Positions 15,620-23,880 of a DNA stretch of 32,959 bases are shown here, in pieces. Within the stretch, counting starts at the first letter, position 1. Each line of letters begins with the position of its first letter. The notes below the pieces were generated by a model. It saw only the letters and a program-made list of their open reading frames with translations, made no database searches and had not been told where the DNA came from. A program made the translations under genes and the position numbers. Source of the stretch: a virus; the IMG/VR virus record IMGVR_UViG_3300040813_000155, positions 1 to 32,959 of that record. The stretch is one strand, 5' to 3'.

Positions 15620-17542
15620 ATGTTTAATAGCCCATTTTCTGAGGGTGAAAATAATAAGATCCCCTCAGAGACAGATATAGTTTTTGTTTCGGATTTTTTT
15701 GTAGAGGATCTTCAGGGTGGTGCTGAACTTACTTCTGAAGCTTTAATTGAGTCTTCCCCCTTTAGTGTTTATAAATTACATGCACGGGATGTGACACAAG
15801 AATTATTGGAACAATGCTCAGATAAACATTGGATATTCGGTAACTATGCACATATGAATCTTAATCTGATCCCTATGATAGTTGCAAATTTAAGCTATTC
15901 TATAGTAGAGTATGACTATAAGTACTGTAAATATCGATCCCCTCAGAAACATATCCATAATGAAGGTGAGTGCGGCTGCCATAATGATATTCATGGAAAG
16001 ATGATATCTGCTTTTATGTATGGAAGCAAGAGCGTTTGGTGGATGTCAGAAGCTCAGCAAAACATTTATTTAGAACACTTTCCTTTCCTTTCAGAAAAAG
16101 ACGGCACTGTACTAAGCTCCGTATTTTCAGAGAAATTTTTTGCTGCAGTTGATTATCTGACTCAACAAAATAAAGATAATGAAAGAAAAGGGTGGCTAGT
16201 TTTAGGAAGTACTTCATGGGTCAAAGGTACAGATGATGCCATTCAACACTGCATTAATCATGATTTAGATTATGAGCTGATTCAGAACCTTGAGTATGGT
16301 GATGTTTTAGATAAATTGTCAAAGGCCGAAGGCCTGGTGTTTCTACCGGCCGGGGCAGATACATGCCCAAGGATCGTTATTGAGGCTAAGCTTCTTGGGT
16401 GTAAGCTAGTATTAAATGAAAACGTACAGCATAAAAATGAAATCTGGTTTGATACCGCTGATGTATATGATACCCAGGCTTACCTCTACGCAGCTCGAGA
16501 AAGATTCTGGAATGGAATCAAATATGCAATGAATTATAATCCAACCCTCAGTGGTTACACAACCACCCTTAATTGTAACGAAGGCGGATATCCATGGGTT
16601 CAATCCATTAAGTCAATGTTAGGCTTCTGCGATGAAGTGGTAGTGGTTGATGGAGGTTCTAAGGACGGTACGTATGAACAGTTACTTGATATGGCAGTTG
16701 AAGAACCCCGGCTTAAGGTTAGCTTAATTGAACGAGATTGGGCTCACCCTCGTTTTGCTGTCTTTGATGGAGTACAAAAAGCTTCTGCTCGAGGATTATG
16801 CAGCATGCAATATTGCTGGCAGCAAGATGCTGATGAGGTTATTCATGAGGATGACTATGAGAAAGTGCGCCGGCTACTAACCGTATTCCCACAGGAGGTT
16901 GATTTAGTTTCTCTTCCCGTGGTTGAGTTCTGGGGTGATCAGGGAAAAACCCGGATGGATGTGACTCCATGGAAATGGCGCATTTCTAGAAATAAACCTG
17001 AGATTACCCATGGGATCCCTAAACATTTGCAGGCTTATGATGGTGATGGCTATCTTCACGCATTGCCAGGTACGGATGGTTGTGATTATATCCATAAGGA
17101 TACTAGTGAACTTATTCCGCATGCTTCATTTTATGCAGAAGATGCCCACAATCTCCGTATGATGGCATTAGGGAATAATGAGGACGCGCATCAGAAATAT
17201 AAAGATTGGTTTTCGCGAAATATTGAAATGTTGCCTACAGCTTATCATTATTCATGGTATGACCTTGAGAGAAAGATTAAGACATATCGCGATTACTGGT
17301 CCCAGCATTGGCAAAGCCTATATGATATACCTCAAGAAGATACATCAGAGAATAATATGTTTTTTGATAAGTCGTGGTCTAAAGTTACGAATAAAGACAT
17401 TAAGCGCTTAGCTACTCAACTTGGAGAAAAAATGGGAGGTTGGGTATTTCATGAAAAAGTCGACTTTGGTAAACCAACCCCAGAATTAGGGATTGATGTA
17501 CGCCACCCATCTCTTATGCTTGAGGATGACGATAGTGAATAA
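15620..17542 (+). CDS. Two-domain glycosyltransferase (GT-B-like plus GT2)
   Basis: A 640-aa fusion. Residues ~10-300 look like a GT-B enzyme: 'GWLVLGSTSWVKGTDDAI' begins the second Rossmann half, and 'GLVFLPAGADTCPRIVIEAKLLGCKLV' corresponds to the donor-binding E-x7-E region of GT4-like enzymes. Residues ~312-560 are a GT-A (family 2) domain: 'TTLNCNEGGYPWVQSIKSML', 'DEVVVVDGGSKDGTYE', and the metal-binding D403-A-D405. The C-terminal ~80 residues are acidic and not assigned. Acceptor and sugar are unknown. AGGAG lies 8 bases before the ATG. It opens a glycosylation cluster after the fibre genes. A fused two-activity enzyme could add two sugars in turn. Confidence 0.83.
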   Translation: MFNSPFSEGENNKIPSETDIVFVSDFFVEDLQGGAELTSEALIESSPFSVYKLHARDVTQELLEQCSDKHWIFGNYAHMNLNLIPMIVANLSYSIVEYDYKYCKYRSPQKHIHNEGECGCHNDIHGKMISAFMYGSKSVWWMSEAQQNIYLEHFPFLSEKDGTVLSSVFSEKFFAAVDYLTQQNKDNERKGWLVLGSTSWVKGTDDAIQHCINHDLDYELIQNLEYGDVLDKLSKAEGLVFLPAGADTCPRIVIEAKLLGCKLVLNENVQHKNEIWFDTADVYDTQAYLYAARERFWNGIKYAMNYNPTLSGYTTTLNCNEGGYPWVQSIKSMLGFCDEVVVVDGGSKDGTYEQLLDMAVEEPRLKVSLIERDWAHPRFAVFDGVQKASARGLCSMQYCWQQDADEVIHEDDYEKVRRLLTVFPQEVDLVSLPVVEFWGDQGKTRMDVTPWKWRISRNKPEITHGIPKHLQAYDGDGYLHALPGTDGCDYIHKDTSELIPHASFYAEDAHNLRMMALGNNEDAHQKYKDWFSRNIEMLPTAYHYSWYDLERKIKTYRDYWSQHWQSLYDIPQEDTSENNMFFDKSWSKVTNKDIKRLATQLGEKMGGWVFHEKVDFGKPTPELGIDVRHPSLMLEDDDSE

Positions 17543-18269
17543 TCATTTTAAGATTGTAATACCTGTTAGAAATGCTGAAGAGCAGGTAGCACGTTGTCTA
17601 TATTCAATCTGGGCCCAGACACATACAAACTGGTCCGTAGTTATAATCGACGATAATTCTACCGATGGTACTGTCACCGAGATTAATCGATTCTTAAAGA
17701 AGTTCGAAAATGCCCAAGATAGGGTTACCGTAATTGAAAATGATAATCAATATCATGCCTTACCGAACATCCTAACAGGAATCAGCCTGGCTAATGATGA
17801 TGATATTATTTGTCATGTTGACGGTGATGATTGGTTATGCGACATGGATGCGCTTACATTAATCAATGAGCAGTATAATCATCCGGAGCAAACTGTAGGG
17901 GCAGTCTGGACAAATCAGCGTTGGGGATTTACAATAACCGGAGGGTCGAAGCCCCTCCCAAAAGATGCAGACGTATACCAGCATGAGTGGGTGTCTAGTC
18001 ATCTTAAAACGTTTCGAAAGTTTTTAATCAATGATATCGATATGGAAAATTTCTACAACGCACAAGGTGAATACTTTAAGAGGATTGCCGATCAAGCAAT
18101 ATACCTTCCAGTACTTGAACGCTGTCAGCAGTTAGAGCTTAGTAGATCATATCTTCCAATATGTGCATATCATTACAATATTGCACAAGGTGCAGACATG
18201 TTTTCAGAGGATTCGTTACAACAACAAGCTGAGTCTTTATTTTTGAGAACTCGTGGTTTTATTGGTTGA
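17535..18269 (+). CDS. Family 2 glycosyltransferase
   Basis: A 244-aa GT-A enzyme starting MNNHFKIVIPVRNAEEQVAR. The nucleotide-binding pattern is complete: 'VVIIDDNSTDGT' near residue 37 and the metal-binding 'HVDGDDWL' near residue 96. GTG 17535 is chosen because GAGG (17522-17525) stands 9 bases before it; in-frame ATGs at 17493 and 17526 lack a site at a useful distance. The gene overlaps the end of the upstream fusion glycosyltransferase by 8 bases, indicating translational coupling and joint action. No membrane segment is seen, so it acts in the cytoplasm. Substrate unknown. Confidence 0.85.
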   Translation: MNNHFKIVIPVRNAEEQVARCLYSIWAQTHTNWSVVIIDDNSTDGTVTEINRFLKKFENAQDRVTVIENDNQYHALPNILTGISLANDDDIICHVDGDDWLCDMDALTLINEQYNHPEQTVGAVWTNQRWGFTITGGSKPLPKDADVYQHEWVSSHLKTFRKFLINDIDMENFYNAQGEYFKRIADQAIYLPVLERCQQLELSRSYLPICAYHYNIAQGADMFSEDSLQQQAESLFLRTRGFIG

Positions 18270-18294
18270 ACTTCTGAACATTATATGATATAAT
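18266..18294 (+). promoter_or_regulatory. Sigma70-type promoter before the epimerase gene
   Basis: TTGAAC (18266-18271), exactly 17 bases, then a perfect TATAAT (18289-18294), 30 bases before the ATG at 18324. The site starts within the end of the preceding gene. It suggests host-polymerase expression of the epimerase apart from upstream late transcription. Confidence 0.62.
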
Positions 18295-18323
18295 TCAATT
18301 GAATCTAATTAGGAGAAATTTAG

Positions 18324-19319
18324 ATGAGTAAAACAGTTTTGATTACCGGTGCAGCCGGACTTTTAGGTGCTAATTTTTCGCGATATCTTACCGGTAAGGG
18401 ATATACTGTTGTAGGTATTGATAATCTTTTTGGGGGATATGAGTCTAGTGTTGATCCCAATTCTGTATTTTATGAAGCAGATCTAAATGATGCTTCTGCG
18501 GTTAACAAGATTTTCGAAGATCATAAGCCAGACTATGTATATCACTTTGCTGCATATGCTGCTGAAGGATTAAGTCCCTATATTCGAAGCTTTAATTACA
18601 CGAATAATGTTGTTTGCTCTTCTAATGTTATCAATGCATGCATTAATAATGAAGTGAAGAAGATTGTTTTTACATCTTCAATGGCTGTTTATGGTGAAGG
18701 TACACCTCCGTTTGTAGAGACCCAACCGCAAACCCCTGAAGATCCATATGGTATTGCGAAGTATGCTGTAGAGATGGATCTGGCATTAGCTAAGGATCAT
18801 TTTGGCCTGGAGTACTCTATCGTCCGGCCACATAATGTGATTGGGGTATATCAAAATATCTGGGATCGATACCGGAATGTAATTGGTATCTGGATTCGAC
18901 AGTCAATGAATAATGAGTCTCTTACAATTTTCGGGGACGGTACTCAAGTTCGAGCGTTTTCTGACATTAGCTTTTACATGAAGCCGTTTGAACAGTTGAT
19001 GACCCAACACCACGGTGAGACATTTAACATTGGTGCCGACAAGTATTGGACTATTAATGATGCAGCCCTAACCGTACAGAAGGTTGCTGCTGAGTTTGAC
19101 AATAATGTTGACCTTGTCCATCTTGAAAAGAGAAATGAGGTTCACACAGCATATTCAGACCATACAAAAGCTCAAGAGCTTTTAGGTTTTAATGATAATA
19201 CCGATCTTGAAACGACTGTTCGAGAGATGTACTCCTGGGCCCAAACCCAGCCGAATCGAAATGTAGAATATTTTGATTATGAGGTTGAAAAAAATCTTTA
19301 TAGTTTTTGGAAGAAATAA
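18324..19319 (+). CDS. NAD-dependent sugar-nucleotide epimerase/dehydratase (extended SDR)
   Basis: A 331-aa extended short-chain dehydrogenase. The NAD-binding TGAAGLLG is at residues 8-15. The catalytic Ser lies in TSSMAVYG (residues 117-124), and the Tyr/Lys pair is Y142 and K146 in YGIAK. Length and motifs fit UDP-glucose 4-epimerase-like or related epimerase/dehydratases acting on nucleotide sugars in the cytoplasm. The exact substrate cannot be read from the sequence. AGGAG about 8 bases upstream supports the ATG. With the UDP-glucose dehydrogenase-like enzyme at 20227 it could turn UDP-glucose products into UDP-uronate or UDP-pentose forms for the neighbouring glycosyltransferases; this is inference. 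Confidence 0.88.
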   Translation: MSKTVLITGAAGLLGANFSRYLTGKGYTVVGIDNLFGGYESSVDPNSVFYEADLNDASAVNKIFEDHKPDYVYHFAAYAAEGLSPYIRSFNYTNNVVCSSNVINACINNEVKKIVFTSSMAVYGEGTPPFVETQPQTPEDPYGIAKYAVEMDLALAKDHFGLEYSIVRPHNVIGVYQNIWDRYRNVIGIWIRQSMNNESLTIFGDGTQVRAFSDISFYMKPFEQLMTQHHGETFNIGADKYWTINDAALTVQKVAAEFDNNVDLVHLEKRNEVHTAYSDHTKAQELLGFNDNTDLETTVREMYSWAQTQPNRNVEYFDYEVEKNLYSFWKK

Positions 19320-19348
19320 CTGAACATTTAGATTTGGTTCGTTATACT
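19320..19348 (+). promoter_or_regulatory. Promoter-like site at the nuclease start, possibly leaderless
   Basis: CTGAAC (19320-19325), 17 bases, then TATACT (19343-19348), with an overlapping TATAAT (19348-19353) touching the ATG at 19354. The predicted RNA start falls on or next to the ATG. It is a near copy in design of the promoter at 18266. Confidence 0.45.
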
Positions 19349-19353
19349 ATAAT

Positions 19354-20217
19354 ATGACGAATTTTCCAACCAACAAAGGGCACATTTCCTATTCTGAAGT
19401 ACGGAACTGGAAAGAGTGCCCTTTTCGCCATAAGCTTCTGTATATCGATAAGTTGCAGACTTTTGATGAGTCGCCTTATTTAGATTATGGTACAATTGTA
19501 CATGAGGCTTGTGAACATTTCCTTAAGACCCGTGAGCTTATATTAGATGAGACTGAAGCTGCATTAAGAGCAGCCTGGGAAGAGAAGGGGTTTGACTCAA
19601 AAGAATTCATTGATGGCATGGTTGCACGTTCGTCTGCACAAGGTTGGAAGTACCGCCACAACAAGATTGATGACTGGGTTGACTGGGCTAAGAATTGTAT
19701 TAAAGATCTCCCAGACTTTATGGAAAAAGAATTTCCAGGTTGGGAGACTGTAGCGGCGGAATATCCTTTGATGGAAGCTGTGTATCGTGATGACACGATG
19801 ACATATAAGGGATATATTGATGCTATTATTAAGTGCCGCGACAAGAGAGGCAATCTCAAATGTTACATCATCGATTGGAAAACAGCTAATTCTAGAGGCT
19901 GGAACTCAGATAAGAGGCGCAGCTTTTTAACTCAAGCGCAGATTGCTCTATATAAAAATTACTGGAGTCGTAAGCTTAACGTTGATCCTAAAGATGTATA
20001 TTGTGGATTCGTTTTACTTAAGCGCGGCGCTAAACCAGGTAAGACATGTGAATTTATAAAAGTTTCAGTCGGCCCGAAAACACAGGAAAAGGCTGATAAG
20101 TTAGTAAGTAGCATGATTTCCACAGTTCGGCGAGGGTTTTTTCCGAAGAATCGTGGTGATGCATGCAAGTTTTGCGATTTCAAAAATACACCGCATTGTC
20201 CCGGTGACGAACTTTAA
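19354..20217 (+). CDS. Cas4/RecB-like PD-(D/E)XK nuclease with Fe-S cysteines
   Basis: A 287-aa nuclease of the RecB/Cas4 type. H50 in GTIVHEA, D156 in GYIDAI, and D174-W-K176 form the PD-(D/E)XK active site, followed by a conserved Gln/Tyr helix (QAQIALYK). Four cysteines, C22 (KECPF), C271, C274 and C282 (CKFC...C), match the Fe-S cluster arrangement of Cas4 and AddB-like enzymes. All key residues are present, so it is probably an active exonuclease in recombination or DNA processing. There is no ribosome-binding sequence before the ATG; the promoter-like site directly adjoins it, which suggests a leaderless message. Its place inside a sugar cluster is odd, and no CRISPR array or other cas gene is seen. 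Confidence 0.88.
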   Translation: MTNFPTNKGHISYSEVRNWKECPFRHKLLYIDKLQTFDESPYLDYGTIVHEACEHFLKTRELILDETEAALRAAWEEKGFDSKEFIDGMVARSSAQGWKYRHNKIDDWVDWAKNCIKDLPDFMEKEFPGWETVAAEYPLMEAVYRDDTMTYKGYIDAIIKCRDKRGNLKCYIIDWKTANSRGWNSDKRRSFLTQAQIALYKNYWSRKLNVDPKDVYCGFVLLKRGAKPGKTCEFIKVSVGPKTQEKADKLVSSMISTVRRGFFPKNRGDACKFCDFKNTPHCPGDEL

Positions 20218-20226
20218 GAGGAAAAA

Positions 20227-21093
20227 ATGAATAAAAAGACAATTGGAATTATTGGTCAGGGGTTTGTTGGCTCAGCCATTCGTGAAGGAATGAGGCATGC
20301 ATTTAATGTTGAGACATGTGATATTGATCCAGCAAAGAATTCTACATGTGAATCAATTTCAGAGCTAGTTGACAGAGTTGATGAAGTGGTCTTTGTGTGC
20401 CTACCTACACCTATGAAAAAGAATGGACGATGTGATACGAGGATTGTTGAAGATGCAATCTCAGAGATTAATGATGCAAATCGCCGGCTTAATAAAAATG
20501 CTATAGCAGTTATCAAGTCTACGATCGAGCCTGGTACAACTGATCGATTAAATGATCGCTACTCGAACGTAACTATTATTTTTAACCCAGAGTTTTTGAC
20601 TGAAGCTAATAGCTTTGAAGATTTTAAGAACCAAAACCGTATTGTCATCGGTGGACCCCGACCGGCATCAACGAAGGTTAAGACAATGTACAGGCGTGCA
20701 TTTCCAAAGGTACCGATTATTAAGACTGGTGCCAACGTTGCAGAGACAGTGAAGTATTTTATTAACTGCTTCTTGGCAACTAAGGTTTCGTTTGCAAATG
20801 AGATGAAACAAGTTTGTGACGGGATGGATATTGATTTTGACAAGGTGGTAGAGTATGCACTATATGACGAACGTATTGGCAAGTCCCATTTATCAGTACC
20901 TGGTCCTGACGGAAGCATGGGCTTTGGCGGTCATTGCTTTCCTAAGGATCTAAATGCTATTAGATTTGTTGCTCAGGACCTAAGCATTGAACCTACTGTA
21001 TTGACTGCTGTATGGCAAAAAAATATGGAAGTCCGGCCTCAGGCTGAACGTGATTGGGAGAACATGGTTGGTAGAGCTGTATCCGAGGATTAG
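20227..21093 (+). CDS. UDP-glucose/GDP-mannose dehydrogenase-like enzyme, short form
   Basis: A 288-aa protein of the UDP-glucose 6-dehydrogenase family. The NAD-binding GIIGQGFVGS is near residues 7-16. The family motif NPEFLTEANS is near residue 120. The catalytic cysteine is C237 in GFGGHCFPKD (usually GFGGSCFPKD). Family members are usually ~390-450 residues; this one ends shortly after the central domain and lacks the C-terminal UDP-binding domain. It may still oxidise UDP-glucose to UDP-glucuronate, or have a changed substrate. Similar short forms may occur in other phages, so this need not be a pseudogene. GAGG before the ATG and a 9-base gap link it to the nuclease gene. Confidence 0.85.
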   Translation: MNKKTIGIIGQGFVGSAIREGMRHAFNVETCDIDPAKNSTCESISELVDRVDEVVFVCLPTPMKKNGRCDTRIVEDAISEINDANRRLNKNAIAVIKSTIEPGTTDRLNDRYSNVTIIFNPEFLTEANSFEDFKNQNRIVIGGPRPASTKVKTMYRRAFPKVPIIKTGANVAETVKYFINCFLATKVSFANEMKQVCDGMDIDFDKVVEYALYDERIGKSHLSVPGPDGSMGFGGHCFPKDLNAIRFVAQDLSIEPTVLTAVWQKNMEVRPQAERDWENMVGRAVSED

Positions 21094-21136
21094 TTTATAT
21101 TATCGGAGGTAGCTATACAATATATCATGAATGTGA

Positions 21137-22390
21137 GTGTGTATCTTGAAGAAAAAGAAAGTATTAGTTTTATCTGATCATGCTTTAAGCACCAGCGGGG
21201 TAGGGGTTCAAACACGCCACCTGATTAATGGTCTCCTTAAAAAGAATGAGTGGACTTTCCGGCAGTTTGGTGCTGCTATGAAGCATGATAATTATGACAC
21301 CGTCCAGGTTAATGAAGACTTTATCATCCGCCCTATTGATGGGTTTGGTAACCCTGAATTACTTAGAGTAACTTTAGCGACAGAGAAGCCTGACCTCCTT
21401 CTTTTATTTACTGATCCCCGTTTCTTCATCTGGGCCTGGGAAATGGAAGATGAAATACACCAAGTATGCCCTATCGCATATTGGCATGTCTGGGATAATA
21501 GACCAACACCAGAGTTTAACAAAGTATTGTATGAATCAACCGACCTGGTGAATTGTCACTCTTATTTGACATATGAGATGTGTAAAGAGCTAGTACCTAA
21601 TAAAGCAAATTTTATTCCTCATGCATTACCAGGTGATGTATACCGACCCTTACCGGCTTCTGAAGTTGCAAAATTTAAGAAACAAGTCCTTGGACAGAAC
21701 CGTACGGATCATTTTGTGGTTTTCTGGATGAATAGAAATGCTAGAAGAAAACGTGCCGGTGATCTTTTATGGGCATGGAAAGAGTTTATGGACCGACTTG
21801 AGTCTAAACATGGCACTAACAAAGCTTCTTTATTGTTACATACAGATCCAGTTGACCGCGAAGGCCAGAACCTTTATGAAGTTGCTGATATGCTGGGAAT
21901 TCGAGACAGTGTTGTTTTCTCTAAAGATAGATTAGACTTTGAGCAAATTAATGTATTACACAACATCTCAGATACATGTATCAATGTAAGCTACGCAGAG
22001 GGCTTTGGGTTGACAACTCTAGAAGCTATGCAGGTTGGTAAGCCAATTATAGCTGTTAAGACAGGAGGCCTAACAAGGCAAGTTGTTGATCACCGTGATG
22101 GTACGGAGAATGGTATTGGATTAGATGTAGAGTTAACAACTTTAGTAGGTAGTCAACAGGTACCGTACATATATGAAGATTTAGTTTCTCATGTTAGTAT
22201 TGCTGATGCTATAGAGAAAATGTATGAGATGGGTCCGGATAGCAGGAAAAATCTTGGCAAAAAAGCCAAAGATTATGTTGACTCAGAGTTTAATTACCAG
22301 GATACCATTGACATGTGGCATGACACGATGAATGATACGATATCAAACTGGAAGAGTCGATACCAGCGCTGGACATGTAAGACACTATAG
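21137..22390 (+). CDS. GT4-like glycosyltransferase (GT-B fold)
   Basis: A 417-aa GT-B enzyme. The N-terminal half begins KKKKVLVLSDHALSTSGVGVQTRHL, with the Gly-rich loop of GT4 enzymes. The C-terminal half has 'YAEGFGLTTLEAMQVGKPIIAVKTGG', the E-x7-E motif that binds the nucleotide sugar. It probably acts in the cytoplasm on a UDP- or GDP-sugar; acceptor unknown. The start is unsure: GTG 21137 or TTG 21146. The only strong ribosome-binding site, GGAGG (21105-21109), is 27 bases away, and no in-frame ATG stands between. A tiny 16-codon frame from ATG 21127 overlaps the start and might couple translation. Confidence 0.82.
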   Translation: MCILKKKKVLVLSDHALSTSGVGVQTRHLINGLLKKNEWTFRQFGAAMKHDNYDTVQVNEDFIIRPIDGFGNPELLRVTLATEKPDLLLLFTDPRFFIWAWEMEDEIHQVCPIAYWHVWDNRPTPEFNKVLYESTDLVNCHSYLTYEMCKELVPNKANFIPHALPGDVYRPLPASEVAKFKKQVLGQNRTDHFVVFWMNRNARRKRAGDLLWAWKEFMDRLESKHGTNKASLLLHTDPVDREGQNLYEVADMLGIRDSVVFSKDRLDFEQINVLHNISDTCINVSYAEGFGLTTLEAMQVGKPIIAVKTGGLTRQVVDHRDGTENGIGLDVELTTLVGSQQVPYIYEDLVSHVSIADAIEKMYEMGPDSRKNLGKKAKDYVDSEFNYQDTIDMWHDTMNDTISNWKSRYQRWTCKTL

Positions 22391-22400
22391 GGATTAATTA

Positions 22401-23549
22401 ATGAAAACAGTAGTAATTAGAGCTCCTCTTTTAAGTTATTCAGGGTACGGTACTCATTCACGACAGATTTTTAAGTGGTTGCTAACACAGGATGTTAATG
22501 TCATAACTCAAGTGGTACCATGGGGAATGACCAGCTGGATGATTAATCCAGAGTATGAGGATGGCTTAGTTGGCGAGATTATGGAACGCTCAAAGCCCCT
22601 TAAAGGCAAGCCTGATGTATCAATTCAGGTTCAACTACCTAATGAGTGGGATCCTTCTCTAGCAAAAAGAAATGTAGGTGTTTCTGCATTTATCGAAACT
22701 GATCAGTGCAACCCAAAGTGGATCTTAAATTGTAATCAAATGGACATGATTGTTGTTCCATCTGAGCATGTACGAGCATGTATACAGAATACCGGAAGTG
22801 TAAGCCCACCGGTTCATGTTGTTCCAGAGTCATATTATGATTCAATTCCATCCAGGGAAGAGCTCAACCTACCCCTTGATACTAATTTTAATTTTTTGCT
22901 CTTTGGCCAGATAACCGGCAGCAATCCCCACAATGATAGGAAAAACACATTTAATACTATCAAGTGGCTTTGCGAAGAGTTCAAAGATAATCCAGATGTA
23001 GGCATCGTAATTAAAACAAATTCCGGAAAAAACACAAAAATTGACAAAGTTGTTACGGAGAAGCTTTTAAGATCTTTATTAAGAGAAGTTCGTCCTGGGG
23101 CCTATCCAAAAGTACATCTGTTACATGGCAGCTTTACTCAGGATGAAATTGCATCACTATATAAGAATAAAAATATTCAGGCGCTGGTTTCTCTAACCAG
23201 GGGTGAAGGATTTGGGTTACCTCTTTTGGAGGCTGCTGCATCCGGATTGCCTATTATTGCAACTAACTGGTCTGGGCATTTAGATTTTCTCAACAGAGGG
23301 AAATTCATTAAGGTGGGCTATAGCCTACAAGAAATTCATAAATCGAGAGTTGACGGTCGGTTATTCCTTCCGGGTATGAAATGGGCTGAGCCAGTTGAAA
23401 AAGATGCCAAGGCTAGATTTCGTAAGTTTTATGAGTCTAATGATATTCCGAATACATGGGCAAGAGATTTAAGTATAGTATTACAGGAAGAATATTCTCA
23501 AGATGCAATTTGCAGAAGGTACGATGAAGTATTTAGTGGGTTAATTTAG
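22401..23549 (+). CDS. GT4-like glycosyltransferase (GT-B fold)
   Basis: A 382-aa GT-B enzyme and a distant relative of the preceding gene. It starts MKTVVIRAPLLSYSGYGTHS with the Gly-rich acceptor loop. The donor-site motif is 'TRGEGFGLPLLEAAASGLP' near residue 270, with the E-x7-E pair. The C-terminal helix (~345-382) packs back across the N domain in such enzymes. AGGGA lies before the ATG and the gap to the upstream gene is 10 bases. It is the last enzyme of the sugar island. Sugar and acceptor are unknown. Two GT4 enzymes in tandem suggest successive additions. Confidence 0.84.
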   Translation: MKTVVIRAPLLSYSGYGTHSRQIFKWLLTQDVNVITQVVPWGMTSWMINPEYEDGLVGEIMERSKPLKGKPDVSIQVQLPNEWDPSLAKRNVGVSAFIETDQCNPKWILNCNQMDMIVVPSEHVRACIQNTGSVSPPVHVVPESYYDSIPSREELNLPLDTNFNFLLFGQITGSNPHNDRKNTFNTIKWLCEEFKDNPDVGIVIKTNSGKNTKIDKVVTEKLLRSLLREVRPGAYPKVHLLHGSFTQDEIASLYKNKNIQALVSLTRGEGFGLPLLEAAASGLPIIATNWSGHLDFLNRGKFIKVGYSLQEIHKSRVDGRLFLPGMKWAEPVEKDAKARFRKFYESNDIPNTWARDLSIVLQEEYSQDAICRRYDEVFSGLI

Positions 23550-23551
23550 AT

Positions 23552-23875
23552 ATGGAATTATGGATTCTAGGGTCGATAGCAGCAGTGCAATTTGTATTAC
23601 TCGCTGCATCAATATATTACAACGTCAAATTTGGTATTAAAATACTAAATATGCAAGATTCTATAGAGGAAGCGTTGGATATATTAGATGAAAGGGAAGA
23701 ATCCATAGGAAAAGTTTTAGAAATACCTCTTTTTTATGATAGTCCTGAAATTAAACGGGTACATCATGATATTAAGCGGACTAAACATGCAATGCTACGT
23801 GTTGCAAATACTTTGGTGGATTCGGTTAACGAACAAGATTCTGATATAGGGGCTGACGATGCAGAAGAAGGATAG
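23552..23875 (+). CDS. Membrane-anchored small protein of marine phages
   Basis: A 107-aa protein with one N-terminal membrane segment (residues ~3-24, LWILGSIAAVQFVLLAASIY) and a helical acidic remainder (~35-107). It contains 'LNMQDSIEEALDILDEREESI' and 'IPLFYDSPEIKRV', a pattern I associate with a conserved unknown family in marine T4-like phages. The soluble part would lie in the cytoplasm if the N-terminus is outside. It starts 2 bases after the glycosyltransferase stop with little ribosome-binding sequence, so it is likely coupled. The role could be tethering a phage process to the membrane, but this is speculation. Confidence 0.7.
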   Translation: MELWILGSIAAVQFVLLAASIYYNVKFGIKILNMQDSIEEALDILDEREESIGKVLEIPLFYDSPEIKRVHHDIKRTKHAMLRVANTLVDSVNEQDSDIGADDAEEG

Positions 23876-23880
23876 AAAAG

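Noticed and set aside
19354-20217. Reading the Cas4-like nuclease as part of a CRISPR system
   Set aside because: No other cas gene or array is in the window. RecB/Cas4-like nucleases are common stand-alone phage recombination enzymes.
21127-21177. 16-codon frame as a leader peptide gene for the GT4 enzyme
   Set aside because: The ribosome-binding site is about 17 bases away and no attenuator-like structure was seen; kept only as a note on the unclear start.
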